A stretch of 64,000 bases of DNA from Blastobasis lacticolella. Taxonomy: Eukaryota; Arthropoda; Insecta; Lepidoptera; Blastobasidae. This document shows positions 1-11,231 of this stretch, one piece after another. The stretch is taken from positions 16,943,428 to 17,007,427 of the forward strand of contig LR990049.1 of assembly GCA_905147135.1 (NCBI GenBank). Direction: 5' to 3'. Every line of letters starts with the position of its first letter. Position 1 is the first letter of the stretch. A program made the position numbers and the translations under genes. The notes under the pieces were generated by a model. It was not told the DNA's origin, searched no databases, and saw nothing but the letters and a program-made list of their open reading frames with translations.

Positions 1-290
1 CGATCGAATCTTGAATGAGGAGATCCGCAAGCGAACTATTGCGAAAGATTGCCAAGTGGGAAGGGCACATGGCTTGCAGAACAGATGGCCTATGGGGCAG
101 GAAAGTTCTCGAGTGGCGATCATGTACCGGAATACTCAGCGTGAGTAGGCCTCCCACTAGGCGTGCCGACGATCTGGCAAAGATCGCAGATGTAGCTGAA
201 TGCGGAAGGCGCAATACCCTTTGTGGAGATTTCTGGGGGATGCCTATGCCCAGCAGTGGGCATCTTACGGTGATATGATGATGAGGATTT
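1..290 (+). mobile_element. Non-LTR retrotransposon, decayed 3' end
   Basis: Reading frames on the plus strand carry the C-terminal block of a lepidopteran non-LTR retrotransposon polyprotein: GHMACRTDGLWGRKVLEW followed by SVSRPPTRRADDL, a pattern I know from the family (GHIARR, RWG.KVLEW, GRPPTRW.DDL). The piece ends with the usual 3' tail (cagcagtgggcatcttacgg, then gatatgatgatgag). The frame slips near base 45 and conserved residues are substituted, so this is a 5'-truncated dead copy whose left part lies outside the window. The clade is not assigned. Confidence 0.8.
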
Positions 291-1048
291 AATATGTACA
301 AATCAATATCTAAGTTTAGTTTCGAGACGAAAAGATGGGCGCGCCTCACAGCGCCGCTCCTTCCTCTCCATGGCGCATACTTTGGAAACCCCTGTGCTTC
401 TATTAATTTTTTAGCAAACATTTTCAAGCCTCCACCTCGGGATTTATCATTAATAATAATTTTTTAACCGTGTTTAATTAACCGTGCATTATTCCGAGAG
501 TCCGTGCTAAAATAATAAGCCGCGCTGTGCGGAGTCCGCGGGCGCACTGAGAAACGTCCCTTGTGCTCCCTGCCCCGCGTCCCCGCGCTCAGCCCCGAAA
601 CATCACATGACGTTACCCATTCTGCCCTCTTCATACCGCAGGCGATATACCAGTTATGTGATGTTACCAGATATGTTGTCGACCTATAACTCCATAGCTA
701 ATGTTAAAGCTTTGGTTCGTGTTTTATTAAATTTTCAACATTCTCTACCGCATTCAAAGGCTCTGCCAAAAACCTTTTCGCCATAGGCAGGCCTACACAG
801 CACAATGCTGCTAGGAACGCTACACGTTCTTCGTAGGCAATGAAGTTTAATTTTGTTGGAAATTTTGTTAGGAGTACCCTCATAACGGCGTTTACGTATG
901 AGCACACGTATGAATATGGAAGAGGCAAAAGAGATGTGCCGGGAACGTACTTTGTTATAATGATAGTGTACGCTATGGCTATGCTTTTATATACAGTTTC
1001 TTTAGAACACATTAATTGAAGTCACCTAAATATAAAAATGTATTTATC
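291..1048. other. Unassigned; GC-rich patch at 333-600
   Basis: No gene recognised. Bases 333-400 and 520-600 are much richer in G+C and CpG than their surroundings (gcgcgcctcacagcgccgct; ccgcgggcgcactgag) and do not resemble the repeats seen elsewhere in the window. They could be regulatory or a non-coding exon. A 102-codon minus-strand frame at 704-1012 is open but shows no recognisable motif. Confidence 0.4.
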
Positions 1049-1258
1049 ATAATCATCTTGGCGTTAATGTAGTAGTTGTACTCTCCTTGACCATGATCCA
1101 GGAGTTGGCGAATCAGGTTATTACAGTGGAGCGATTGCCATCTGATCCAAGGGTACCTGTCCAGATTGGATCATGGTTACGCATTCAGTCGCCTGAATGT
1201 GCAGGTTTTATCACGATGTTTTCCCTAACCGTAAGAGCATCGCTTGGTATTAAGTTAA
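1049..1258 (-). mobile_element. SINE family A, headless copy
   Basis: Reverse complement of the body shared by the family A SINEs in this window (catcacgatg, tcctggatcatggtcaagg, ccaagatgat tail). The tRNA-like head with its A and B boxes is missing, so this is a 5'-truncated copy. Confidence 0.8.
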
Positions 1259-1681
1259 TATTCTATTTATAGAGCTTCATAAAAACAACTTGTAAGCTTC
1301 GTTATCAGCGAATCATTCGAAAACATCTTGTTTCCTCGTCTCTGCCTCTTGAATAACAAAACGGGGACTTGAAACCTGGCACTGTGTAGGTATTCCTTGT
1401 TGATGAGTCGTATCTTGTGTTGTAATGCGTTGGAATAGGGTTCATATTGATCGGGAGGTTCGGTTTATGCCAGTCGTACCTGGACACAATGGGAGGTGCC
1501 TTTAATTGAATGCCCTTTGTGATAGCGGGGAAACAAAGTTAACAAAGTTGTCTCGTCCCGTCAGACAAACAGAAAACTGCTGTCCCGAGCTCCGGTATGT
1601 AGATTTACGCGGGGACATTATGCGTGTTGAATACAACTCTTCGTATTGTAATGGATGTTTATAGAAGGGTTTTGATTTTGA
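1259..1681. other. Unassigned AT-rich spacer
   Basis: Between two SINE copies. Several short frames are open but none shows a domain, codon bias or splice structure. No repeat shared with the rest of the window was seen. Confidence 0.5.
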
Positions 1682-1970
1682 GAGCGTCGGTGGCCTAATG
1701 GTTATGGGAGAGGGTAAGTAAGCGAATAAGCGAAGTACGAAAAATACAGTTATCTAATCGCATTGTTCGAACCCCTGTGGGGCCATATACCAATAACTCT
1801 TTATTGAGTTACGTACATTAATTGAAAACTAACCGATGCTCTAATGGTGACTGAATGTGTAACCATGATTCAATCTGGGCAGATAGCAGTTGCTTCACTG
1901 CAATTACATGATCTTCGAAATCCTGTATCGTGGTGAAGGCGCACAACAAGGACATTAATGCCAAGATGAT
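1682..1970 (+). mobile_element. SINE family A
   Basis: Starts with the tRNA-like head gagcgtcggtggcctaatgg and a B-box-like gttcgaacccc near 1766. The head is followed by the family body (gagttacgtacattaattga, ccgatgctctaatgg, tgtaaccatgattcaatctg) and ends in attaatgccaagatgat. The anticodon region is expanded and the A box is degenerate, so it is an old copy rather than a tRNA gene. Confidence 0.85.
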
Positions 1971-2189
1971 TTGTTTTTATATATTTTATAAGGTTATTAT
2001 TATTAATGATTATGTTATTGAAGGACGTATAGCTAGTGTCAAATAAGAAGAGACTTGGCGGGTCGCCTTGCACTACATACGATTTATATACTTACTTACT
2101 GATAAGTTTTACTGGTCTCGTTTAATATATTTAAATTAAGTTTCTGGTTATTTTTAAAGTAGGTAAGGTATTCTTATTGCCTCTACCGC

Positions 2190-2328
2190 TCGCTAAAGCT
2201 CCTTTCGGCTTGTCTAAGGTTAGCTGGAAGAGATCCCGTTGTGGGATAAGTTCGCCTTTGCTTTGTAAGTGTTTCCTTTTAAAATGTACTATGTTGTTGC
2301 AATAAAGAGTTTACATACATTACATTAC
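2190..2328 (+). mobile_element. LINE/SINE 3' tail (aataaag type)
   Basis: Carries the lepidopteran tail signature tggaagagatc...gggataag.ncgcctttg, ending with gcaataaagagtttacat and a short acattacatt repeat. The same tail appears near 44.99-45.10 kb and 59.34-59.42 kb. Only the 3' non-coding end is present. Confidence 0.7.
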
Positions 2329-2505
2329 CTGCGCGAAATCCCCTCCACTGCCATTTGACAAGTCCCTTCTTTCGTAACACGGGTTATAACGGCCATTGAT
2401 CAATGGTTTAGATGCAAATCCATGAGTCTAAATTCGATATGTGTAAGAATTATATAATTTATCCACATGGATAGGGAGAAACAGTACCTTTAGCCACTTA
2501 TTACA

Positions 2506-2664
2506 TTTGTCTAAATTCAAAAGCAAGAAGCGTGAGAGCAAAGTGGAATGTAATGCTCATAGAATAAGTAAATAAAAGTCGTCATGCAAAATTTACCTTA
2601 TTCTATGAGCAATAAAATCCAATTTGGGTTGCTCTCACGCATTTTGCTTATGAATTTAGACAAA
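2506..2664. mobile_element. Foldback MITE-like element
   Basis: The arms 2506-2570 and 2597-2664 are inverted copies of each other. They share tttgtctaaattca at the ends, then gcgtgagagcaa, then gctcatagaataag at the inner ends, with only about 26 bases between them. This is the shape of a small non-autonomous DNA transposon. No clear target-site duplication was found, so the superfamily is not assigned. Confidence 0.75.
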
Positions 2665-3350
2665 GTAAAAAGCGCACAGGTACGGTAAGTTTGTACACAG
2701 CTACATGCAATGTTCGTATGAGGTGCTAAGTTATGATTTCACTGCGTCATAACATACTGTCCTTTTTAAACCGCACGCCATAAATTGCGGTCGCGGGACC
2801 CGTAATAGCGAACAAAGTTACACGAATTCCACGTACCACGTTTCGTGTTCCAAACAAGAGTTGACTGTTAAATTTAAATTAATGTGGGTCATAAGCGAAA
2901 TGAACGTTTCCCACCGCAGCTGTCGGTACATGGGAGTATTAATCATCCCGCAGACTGGCCCGTGCGGTGTGCGGCCTCCCCTCCCGGAGATTTCAATACA
3001 TGGACCACTCAGGGATTTGAATTATGGATGGACATCGGACGGGTTGGTCAGGCGAGCCGTTAAGCCTGCTTATAGGCAATTGTGATAGAGGCGGTGGACG
3101 CTTGATGTACCTCAATACACAACTTAAATCCTTTCTGAAACTATAAAGGAAGTTTGCATGTTTGTGAGTTTGAGTGTTGGGGGTAGTTACTACTGAATCG
3201 ATTTTGTGAATTATTTCAATAATAGGAAGCTACATTATTCCCGAGTGATATACTACCATTTTACCCTGGAAATATAAAATGCTATAGCTTAATTTTTACA
3301 GAGTTCCGAACTGCGCGCTAGTGCGAACCGCTAGTATTTATTACGTTACA
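2665..3350. other. Unassigned spacer
   Basis: No repeat or gene recognised. A 74-codon frame at 2861-3085 has no recognisable motif and no splice or codon support. Confidence 0.4.
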
Positions 3351-3570
3351 TGTCTCGTTGTCCGATTGGTGTCCGGCAGAGTAGAATAGCACCAACCCTT
3401 ACACTCGTGGGTGTCGTACAAGGCGACTAATCTTTTCGAGGCAAAAGATCTAGAATCTCTGTAGACTGGGCAGCAGCGTTTTTGACTGCGATTATGGCCA
3501 TAATCACCCCTTTCGTGGGAGAGGCTCTAAGTCCTGCAGTGGGCTGTTATGGGCTGTGATAATGATACCC
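3351..3570 (+). mobile_element. Family C retroposon, sense copy
   Basis: Reads ggtgtccggcagagtagaat, then gtgggtgtcgtacaaggcga, then tcctgcagtgggctgttatg, ending tgataatgata. This is the sense orientation of a roughly 230-260 bp unit found on the minus strand at 24.3, 32.8, 40.6 and 44.1 kb. The gttacat runs at 3346 and near 3574 could be remnants of a target-site duplication. Confidence 0.8.
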
Positions 3571-3961
3571 ATGTTACATACGTTAATTTGATTACGAAAG
3601 CACGAAAAAATTGTGTTTTAAAAAAGTCGTTAACAACTTCATTTATTTTCAGTATTGTTGTGTTCGTAAAACTTTAACGTACTTATGGACTGTTTTTGTA
3701 ACAAGTCGTATTTTTCCTCTTACACTTTCCTGCCAGTACCGGCTTTTAGCTTACACAGTGCGCTGAAAACTCGGAATTGTTGGCGAGTCGGATTGAATAA
3801 AGGCGCGAGTTCGTTCCTCGACTTCGTTACTGTGCCGTTTCGTTAAGTAGATTTATTAGGGGATGCTGTGCTGATTGTAAAGTCTCCTTATTTCCTGGTA
3901 TGGTACAGAAGGCTTCACATCAACCTACCTACCATAACCTCGCATTAATAAGGATGCGCGT
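3571..3961. other. Unassigned spacer
   Basis: Nothing recognised on either strand apart from short open frames. Confidence 0.4.
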
Positions 3962-4072
3962 ACAAACCGGAGACGCATGTTTCGGGTTTCCTATCACGTA
4001 TCTTTGTTTACGAGTAGCCCGATATTAGATGGTAGGAAACCCTTTAAAATGTGTAATAATAACCGCGATAGT
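3962..4072 (+). repeat. Repeat family F copy
   Basis: Contains tttcgggtttcctatcac, gagtagcccgatatt, tggtaggaaaccc and tttaaaatgtgtaataataa. The same blocks recur at 14.5, 18.6, 25.06 and 30.3 kb. Within a copy the tttcctac and gtaggaaa blocks are inverted relative to each other, so the family folds back on itself. It is probably a non-autonomous DNA element. Confidence 0.65.
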
Positions 4073-4170
4073 TTAAAACTACATGTTCAACCGGAGACGG
4101 TCCATAGTCTAAATAGGGTAAGTTGGGGTGCGGCCTTTTGTACTCATATTTGTATTAGCGGTAGGAGTCT

Positions 4171-4255
4171 GGCAAGCCTGAGGGGTCCAGGATGGGTACC
4201 ACCCCCTTAAGTCAAGCCTAAGGGGTCCGCCCGGATGGGTACCACCCTTTTAAGT
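4171..4255 (+). repeat. Two-unit tandem repeat, about 42 bp
   Basis: Two adjacent units share aagcct.aggggtcc, then ggatgggtaccaccc, then ttaagt. The second unit carries a few extra bases. No open frame runs usefully through it. Confidence 0.8.
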
Positions 4256-4352
4256 ACTTCTCATAACAAATGTTTTGGTTTGAAGGAAAGTAGTAAAGCA
4301 AGAGGGTGATAACGCAACTGTAGGTCTGTATTATTGTTAAATGAAACGATAG

Positions 4353-4445
4353 TGCATTAATCGTAGACGTTACGGGCGCCAGTTACCGCTTATCATCAGG
4401 TTGTCTGGTCGTTTATCACTGAATATATAGACATAAAAAATATAT
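4353..4445 (+). mobile_element. LINE 3' tail
   Basis: Reads cgtagacgttacgggcgcca, gttaccgcttatcatcagg and tgtctggtcgttt, and ends in an A-rich run. It matches the common lepidopteran LINE 3' end (ccgctta.catcaggt...ctgctcgttt..aaaaaa) and the copy at 27.69 kb. No coding part remains. Confidence 0.7.
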
Positions 4446-5046
4446 AGACATTGCTGTTTCTGTTCACATTGTGGCAAAACCCTCCGCAATGGTGGATCAT
4501 GTTGCAATCCAACAGGACTGTTTGCGGCTTTTGATTTTAAAACAAATTTGTTATGAGTCGAAAAGCGTGTTTGTGTTAGTAAACCTCGCGATTTCATCGA
4601 TATTTTTCAGAATTTGTATTTTCCTGTTTCAATATTCAGCCCACACCCGTTATATCCTCCTCCCTTGGGAATTTTCGGTAATACCTAAACCTTTCTCAAT
4701 GCTTGCTCACTTGCGGTGCTTAAGAAACCTCTGCGAAACATTCAAGTTAGCTTTATTATCGCGTCGAATGAAGCTGCTCACATAATTGTCATCGAAATTC
4801 ACAAGTTCGTTTGATTTTCAATTATATCAGTAAGTCAGTGTTCATGCAATACAAATATTTTTTTTCGAAATATGTATATTTCGATTAATAATAATAATAT
4901 ATCGTCAAGGGGTGCCAATGGGCTCCCTAGACTGTTAAAAATCTCAAGGTCCCCAGCGGGCGACCTTGGTTTCCGCTTGGAATCTTGCGTCGCCAATACC
5001 AAAACTATGAGTACTTAACCATTTTTAAGTTATTATATAAAAATAT

Positions 5047-5180
5047 TCAAAGTCAAAGTCAAAGGCATTTATTTGTGACACACGTAGGCATACAGTTTAT
5101 TAAGATATTATACTGTTTGTGAGTATCTCTGTGTTAACAAATCTCTGGGCATACAAATATACAAATAAAATCATAATGGC
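5047..5180 (-). mobile_element. LINE/SINE tail with caaagt repeats
   Basis: The run caaagtcaaagtcaaaggca followed by tttatttgtgacacac is, on the minus strand, the tail ...aaataaatgcctttgactttgacttt that is very common in Lepidoptera. Only the 3' end is recognisable. Confidence 0.65.
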
Positions 5181-5529
5181 TAGTACTTATTAAATGATTT
5201 CATAGTAATTTTTAACATAACTATGTGTTACACTTTGTTTATCATATTTATTTTTTCCCTAAAATATTGTAAACAGAAGCAAGCGCCCTAAATTACTATT
5301 TTCGGTCGCCTACATTACAGTGGGTGCCGTCCGAAGTTAATATTTCGGAGTCCCTCATAATTTATTGGACATTCATTACTATTCCGGGCGGGCTCCATCA
5401 ATTTGCGTTACTCCCGGTAGAATTCACCGCGAATCGATGCACAGAGTACACAGAATGCACCGGCCGAATGCGTTTATATGTTCGTATTGCTTTGTATCCT
5501 GTAATGTCCTTTGCTCGTATGAAAGGACC
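5181..5529. other. Unassigned, single-copy-looking
   Basis: No repeat seen. The plus-strand frame 5324-5698 (124 codons) starts here and runs into the GC-rich patch. Its translation shows no domain and turns Pro/Gly/Arg-rich in step with base composition, so I do not call it a gene. Confidence 0.35.
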
Positions 5530-5695
5530 TCAGAGGATGGTGCAGCTCATCCGTCCGGCGGGCGTCTTCCGGCAACCCCCCCGCTTCCCGCCCCCGAACT
5601 CGCCGTCCGCTTCATTATTCGGGCCCGGCCGGGTCGGAGGGGCGCGGGGCGGGTTGCCAGCGCGGAATTTACCCCGTTTTAGGGTGAATCTAGGC
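5530..5695. promoter_or_regulatory. GC/CpG-rich patch
   Basis: A sharp G+C and CpG increase (cgtccggcgggcgtcttccg; gggcccggccgggtcggagg) inside AT-rich DNA, with no resemblance to the repeats in the window. Together with the stronger patch 0.5 kb downstream it may mark a promoter or 5' non-coding exon. This is inference from composition only. Confidence 0.3.
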
Positions 5696-6119
5696 TGAAT
5701 GGTATGTGTTTTGTTTGTGACTTAAGCAAAGATTCGAAGGTGCAAATGCGTTAATTATGGGTTCATATGTAGACAATGATGTGTATTGTAATGATTCTGT
5801 TTTACAATAGGTTATATGTGTAGGTAATGTTTTGGGTCGGAAACACACGTGCTTTTTGCCAAAAGGTTCTCTTGGTATGTAACTAAGTTTTGAAATATAG
5901 ATGCCGCCGGTATTTAAAAAGTAAATATGTGGCTAATTACTTTTCTGCCGGACCAACGCCCACATCTCACAGAACACATCCACTTACGATCTCAAAGAAT
6001 AACATTACACTTAGTTCCTGAATAAAGCTTTCAGTGCCCGGAAAGCCTTTCAGCCGAGATGTGACAAAGCGCGACCTATTTCCAGATTTCTAGGACACCT
6101 GTTGCTATGGGTAATATTG
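5696..6119. other. Unassigned spacer
   Basis: AT-rich sequence between two GC-rich patches; no repeat, gene or splice structure was recognised. Confidence 0.4.
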
Positions 6120-6268
6120 TATTGCGCTGGCAGCCCCGGCGGAGGTGCGGGGGTGCGGGCGCGCGGGGGAGGGCGGCAAGCGGCCCGCGGCCCGCGGGCG
6201 GCGGCAGTCCGCACGGCGGGCGCAGCGCGGACTCCAGGCCGCAACCGGCGCTCCCGGCACCGCCAAAG
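6120..6268 (+). promoter_or_regulatory. CpG-rich candidate first exon
   Basis: About 150 bases of very high G+C and CpG density end at a plausible splice donor, cgccaaag|gtaggc, with GT at 6269-6270. Frames are open on both strands because of composition: 6107-6328 and 6145-6570 on plus, three frames on minus. None can be trusted as coding. The strand follows from the donor. The patch could be the 5' end of a gene whose body lies downstream, possibly far downstream. Confidence 0.35.
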
Positions 6269-6599
6269 GTAGGCTCGCATGCCGCTTGCGCCGCCCTGTT
6301 GCGCACTGCACCGCAATGTTTATGCTAACAGTGCACTCTGACCGCTACTCTCTCTCTGGCCTCTTCTCCGCCCTTCCGCGCTTCTCGACTACGTGTCGTA
6401 ATTATTTATTCCGTGTAAGTATTCCGAGTGGGGGCTGCGTAGGAAATGGAAATCGCGGGAACCGGCCGCCGCTTTTGAGCGATCCGTTCCTAATAAATAA
6501 AATTTGCAATCCCGCAAGCACGCTCTTTGTGCCGTGCGCCGTTCATTTGATCTCGGCGGTATTGGCGTAGGTAATAACGAGCGATACCTGCCAGTATTG

Positions 6600-8217
6600 G
6601 ACTGCAAACAGGATAGGAGGATAGATTTCTCAAAGGGTGCGGGGACTAAAGTTCAGCTAAATATTTTCGCTAGCTCCTTTGTGCAAAGTTCCGCCATAAA
6701 TATTCATGGACATTCTCAGCTTGTAAAGCTTTGGATTTCTTCGCGCCGAGGGCTTCCTTTGTAAATACATCGTGCACAGTGCTAATTTGTTTCCTGGAGC
6801 CAGGGGTGACAAACTTGCGGGCTTGATTAATGGAATAAGGGACGTATAATAAGCGACTAGTTACTAACTGTCTAACTAATGTAAACCGCGCCGCTTGGCT
6901 GTGAAGGGGTGTTAGAAAATTGTTACTGCCTAACTTGGCAAAAGTCGTTTCAAAATTATGTCTAACGATTAAAACGTAGCCGTAGTTTGTCAAACTCGTC
7001 TATATTTTGTAAGCTGTATGTATGTAGTTACAGTGTTAAAAGAAAACTACGTACGTACATCGGCTAACTGTTGCTTGTTGTTTGTGTATGGTGTATGTAT
7101 ACCTACGTGTGCTACATAGGTTTAGTGAGAACGGTATACTCGTAGAGGCGATATTTGCAAGGAAGTCTGGCGGTAAGGGGCTAATATCTGTGCTAATATC
7201 GAGATACCAGCCCGGCCCGACGCGAAACACTTCCTTGGGACAACTTGGTAGTGCTGTACCGTATCATTATTATATCCGCTTGCCCCAATAGTACCTACGT
7301 TACTATTATGGCCCGAGATTTTAGACTTTCGTATAACACCTTCCTATAACCGACGCAACTGTTGTAGACTGGCTTTCGATGTTTGTGATTGTTAAGTTAC
7401 TTATATGGTTAACTAAACGAATCTTATCTATTGTTATATCTGCATAAGATTAAACGTACAGGATTTTATAACAATAAATCATTATTATTAATATATAATT
7501 TATTAAAATGTAATGTGCTATAAACTTGAAACTCTTCCGCACTTTATTGAAACAAAATTAACATTTAAGAGGAAATATTTATTCCTCGTCACGTATACGA
7601 TATCTTTATTAAATCCGCAAATTCGGAGCGGCCTAGATCTAGGCTTGCGGTACGCAGATTAAGTAGCTCTGAAAGAGGTTATTCCCCATTTCGCACACAA
7701 TTTGGGGTCTTAATGAAGTGCGCCCTAACTAATTAGCTACACGCCCTATCTCCAATTCGTCGGATTACGCCCAATCCGCAAGATAAACAACATTATGTAG
7801 CTAAATTTAATAACGAAGCTGTCGATATATTGCGTGCGTGATTTACTTGGCGTCCGGTGGCGCGGGTGCGAACTGACGCGGGTGGGTCGAGGGAAAACCT
7901 GCGACGGAATTTGCTAGGACGGCGTAGGTCATTCATATCAAGATAGCTAGGTACTGTATTTGTGGTGTATGAGAAGCTAATTTGGTACTCAAATATCGAT
8001 TGGAAAATCTACTAATAATTAAAACAGAGTTGTACGCCAAAAATTCTTATCAAGCTGGCTAGGTACTGTTTCTGTGCTGGGTTAATTAGTATTGTAGGGG
8101 AAGCTTATTTGATACTTTGAATATGAAATGAAAAATATACAAAAAATTTGAATAGGAAAACAAATAGTTCAAAAATCAAAAACCTCGGATGCTATTAATA
8201 ACTGAAAAGTTAAAAAC
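6600..8217. other. Unassigned; degenerate direct repeat at 7937-8145
   Basis: No gene recognised. Two neighbouring stretches (about 7937-8015 and 8046-8145) share atcaag.t.gctaggtactgt and then gaagct.atttg.tact, which suggests an old tandem duplication of about 110 bp. The short frames at 6670-6993 (-) and 7082-7291 (+) have no recognisable features. Confidence 0.4.
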
Positions 8218-8380
8218 AAGCCGAATGTTGGACGTAAATGGGTGTATATAGTGGCAAATGTTAGTGCCTCATTATTATACGGATTCCATTTATAGAAATT
8301 TAGAATGGGCCCGCCTACTTTTAAGTTTAAATTAAACTAACATTTGCATATACACCAATTTACTTCCAACATTCGGTTTT
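8218..8380. mobile_element. Foldback MITE-like element
   Basis: The left arm 8218-8263 (aagccgaatgttgga...gcaaatgtta) is the inverted copy of the right arm 8338-8379 (taacatttgca...tccaacattcggttt), with 74 bases between them. Looser pairing of A/T-rich bases continues outward for about 10-20 bases. No target-site duplication was recognised. Confidence 0.75.
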
Positions 8381-8744
8381 TAGTTTTTGAACAACTTGTT
8401 TTATTTTTCGCTTTTTAGTTTAATCATCGATACCTTTTGTTCAACGTAATTCATTTTGTAAAAAAATTACTTTGGATGCCATTTGTCTTTCCATAACGTA
8501 TACCTAAGTAATATATTTTTGAAATCAGCTCTTAATATGGCGTCCAAAATCCGCCAGTTTTGAATATTTTTTGTAGACCTATCTAAAGGAAGATGGGATT
8601 TTTGAGACGAATCTAACTATACCTTTACTATATCGATATCCACCCAGCCGTTTGGAAGATATGAGGTAATAAAGAAATTAAATATTTAAGATATGTGCGA
8701 AAAACATAAATCTTCCTTAGCATTCGGGTAAAAACAGTGTTACT

Positions 8745-9060
8745 GATAGAAAATGGAATCCAAATCTCTGCCTTGCGGAACTGCACCCAGAATGGTGGCG
8801 GCGTCACCTCTTTGAATGGCTAAGCAGAAGCGTTGCCCTCGGGCATCTCGGTACGCGCCAGCCCGTGGGTCACAGGTTGTCTTCACCACGCAGGCAGATA
8901 TGTCCTTTAAAATACCTTTCGGGCACGTGGCTCCCCCAAACCTATAATCTCGACTACAAATGGGGCAAATAATTATCCCTGGCCAACGGATCCATAATTG
9001 CGACGTTTGAAATCTTTTGCCGCTTCTACCGATAATATCCAAGTTACGAGCAAGTGTGAT
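8745..9060 (-). mobile_element. Non-LTR retrotransposon C-terminal fragment
   Basis: A minus-strand frame of 100 codons ends in GQRFCLAIQRGDAATILGAV followed by PQGRDLDSIFYQ and a stop. It matches the C-terminus of the retrotransposon ORF family whose earlier block RPDGMTLVPW is found near 35.3 kb, where the related end GQRISLAIQ also occurs. Upstream residues (TTCDPRAGAY) fit the same family loosely. The fragment is truncated on its 5' side. Confidence 0.7.
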
Positions 9061-9160
9061 AAAAAATATATTATAGGTATTTATTAGATTTAAACCAACG
9101 CGGCACTATTTTATAATGTAGATGACCCACGTTTTTTTAAGTTGTAATCAATCAATCGTA

Positions 9161-9247
9161 TCTCTACCAACTCCTGGATCATGATCAAGGCGGCCACGGT
9201 CCTCGCGCGGGATAGCACACCGGGATATTAAAGCCCAGATTATTTTC
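9161..9247 (+). mobile_element. SINE family A, 3' fragment
   Basis: Matches only the last part of family A: ctcctggatcatgatcaagg, then cgggatagcacaccgggata, then aaagcccagattatt. The head and most of the body are absent. Confidence 0.7.
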
Positions 9248-10121
9248 AGAATTTTGTTAAGTACATTTTTGTAAATTTCTTTCGTCAAAGGAGTAGCCAG
9301 CATGCGAGTTCCACTTAAAAAGCGAAAGAGCGACGGTAAAAATGTGTATCGCGTTTCATTTTACATCATTACTTTCTGAGCTACGTATATTTATCGTGCA
9401 CTAAAGCATTTTTATTTGGTGGTAAAGAAATAATTGAGACGGTCGCTATGGAGCGTTTTTATTATTAGAGTACGATCATGCTTACTCCATAATTTTGTTT
9501 AGAAATAGAGTTGGGCGTAATCACAAAAAACTATCAAGCCAGTGACTGTTATTGTCAGGAGGAATCTGCGCAATTTTACGAAGAACATTTTGCGAGATAC
9601 GTTTTGAAATGTTTAATCCAGACAGTCTCGTGTCAAGAGATTGCTAGTGTCATATTTTTCTTTTGTAGTCTTTTACGTACATTTTCTTTTATCACTTTTA
9701 TTCTACTACAGCATCTACGTGTGCATAAATAATGAAACCTCAAAAGGAGACAGCTTTTTATCCATTTGTTGGAGCACGAACATGCAAAATATTAGCTACT
9801 GGTTCGTTTGAATTATATTTGCTACCTATAACCAAAGACTTCTATCCTATAACTTAACTTATAGAATGGACATTAGTGATAATCTAACATCCCCGCCGAA
9901 AGGAAAAAAGTGTAATAGTGTTATTCAAATGGCCTGCCTCGCCAAAAAGTAATTTTCTTTTTGTAACTCTAATAGCAAATTAACATATTTTTAGATGTAA
10001 CCAAATTGTAGAAAAGTAGATGTTAGCTGTTTTAATTTACGGGGTCACTTGGAGGGCAAAGCCAAACTGGCTTCAAAAATAACTTAGGTTTTTTAATGTA
10101 GCCAAAAAGTGGTTCACAGTG
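9248..10121. other. Unassigned AT-rich spacer
   Basis: No repeat or gene recognised. A 73-codon frame at 9511-9732 encodes a hydrophobic C-terminal half but has no start or splice context that would support a gene. Confidence 0.35.
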
Positions 10122-10680
10122 GTATCCACTTTTGCTGTACAAGGCACAAGTTTGTCCCCAAATGGAGTTTTGCTCCCACCTATGGGCTGGTGTACCCCCT
10201 TCCAACTCACCAACAACTCAACACACCAATTCCTCCCACTTGATTCCATTAGAACCCCGGGCTATTCGTATAGTCGATGATCCCCTTACCGCAAATGGTA
10301 TAGATCCCATAAGCCTCAAGGGAGACGTTGGCTCTCTGTGCATTCTCCACCGTCTGTATAAAGGGGAATGTTCCGAAGAACTGTTAAAGGTGGTGCCACC
10401 GTCACTTTTCCGCCACCGCACCTTCCGACGATGGGATCTAATCCACATCATCTGGATGCCTGGCATCCAACTAACGTACGGGTATCGCGAGTCATTTTAC
10501 CACGCACGAGCAGGATCTCCCCTCCCGAAATCTTTCTTTTGCACTATGAGATATATCTACAGGTACCTCAAAGGTCAGCACCGCATCTGTTCCCCTTAGG
10601 TTGCAGATGTCCTGGACGATTATGGCCGCTTTTCATTAGGTGGACCGTTCGTCCGTGTGCCTCTCTAGGCAAATAAAACA
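10122..10680 (+). mobile_element. Non-LTR reverse transcriptase C-terminus, frameshifted
   Basis: Translation from 10132 gives LYKAQVCPQMEFCSHLWAG, then RAIRIVDDPLTANGIDPISL, then GDVGSLCILHRLYKGECSEE and FRHRTFRR. This is the conserved end of a lepidopteran Jockey-like reverse-transcriptase ORF (LYKAQ.RPHMEYCSHLWAGAP, RRDVGSL..FYR.YHGECSEEL). At about 10430 the homologous reading moves to another plus frame (SNPHHLDAWHPTNVRVSR, LPRTSR). A frameshift and 5' truncation make it non-functional. Confidence 0.85.
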
Positions 10681-11231
10681 ATTATGTACTCCTCAAGTCA
10701 AAAACAAAGGCGATTTTAGTTTCTCAAAAACTTATTTCGCTAGAGGACACTCAGACGATCATAAAATAAGTCATTTTATAAGTCCCAGGTTCAGATATTT
10801 CATGTCTAAGATATAATATGTAAATTATTCATGCAGCAGCAGAGCGGCTGTATGTAAAAAATCTTCTTATTGTCATGTGTTTCTTTAGGAAAAATTTAAA
10901 AATGGCGGCAGTGCCATTGGCCTCAAACCCTTTCAATTAAGAATATATACCTATTATTATTTAATGCCCATAACACAGCAACGAATCACACACGTATAGA
11001 ATACAGTGTCGCCATATTTTCATTATGAAACTTCCTACGATTCAGAACATTTGATGGGATAGCCACTAAAATGTTATAATGGGGCGTTACTTGTTTGATT
11101 GTCTTTTAATGGGTTTGTTGTTCTACCAGGGCTGCAGCTAGGGGCGGGTTACCAACTACATGTTTATGATAACGTCAAGTAGACAAATACTTATGATATA
11201 CAGCTATAGATTAAAGTAATTGGTAGTTACT
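10681..11231. other. Unassigned spacer
   Basis: No gene or window-wide repeat recognised. Confidence 0.35.

Noticed and set aside
704..1012. 102-codon minus-strand frame
   Set aside because: No recognisable family, no splice signals and ordinary local composition; kept only as a note under the unassigned region.
6107..6570. Arg/Gly/Ala-rich frames of 68-141 codons in the CpG patch
   Set aside because: Open in five frames because of base composition. No domain and no agreement with the splice donor on a single frame.
10218..10466. 82-codon antisense frame over the reverse transcriptase fragment
   Set aside because: Shadow of the retrotransposon coding strand, which has clear family motifs.
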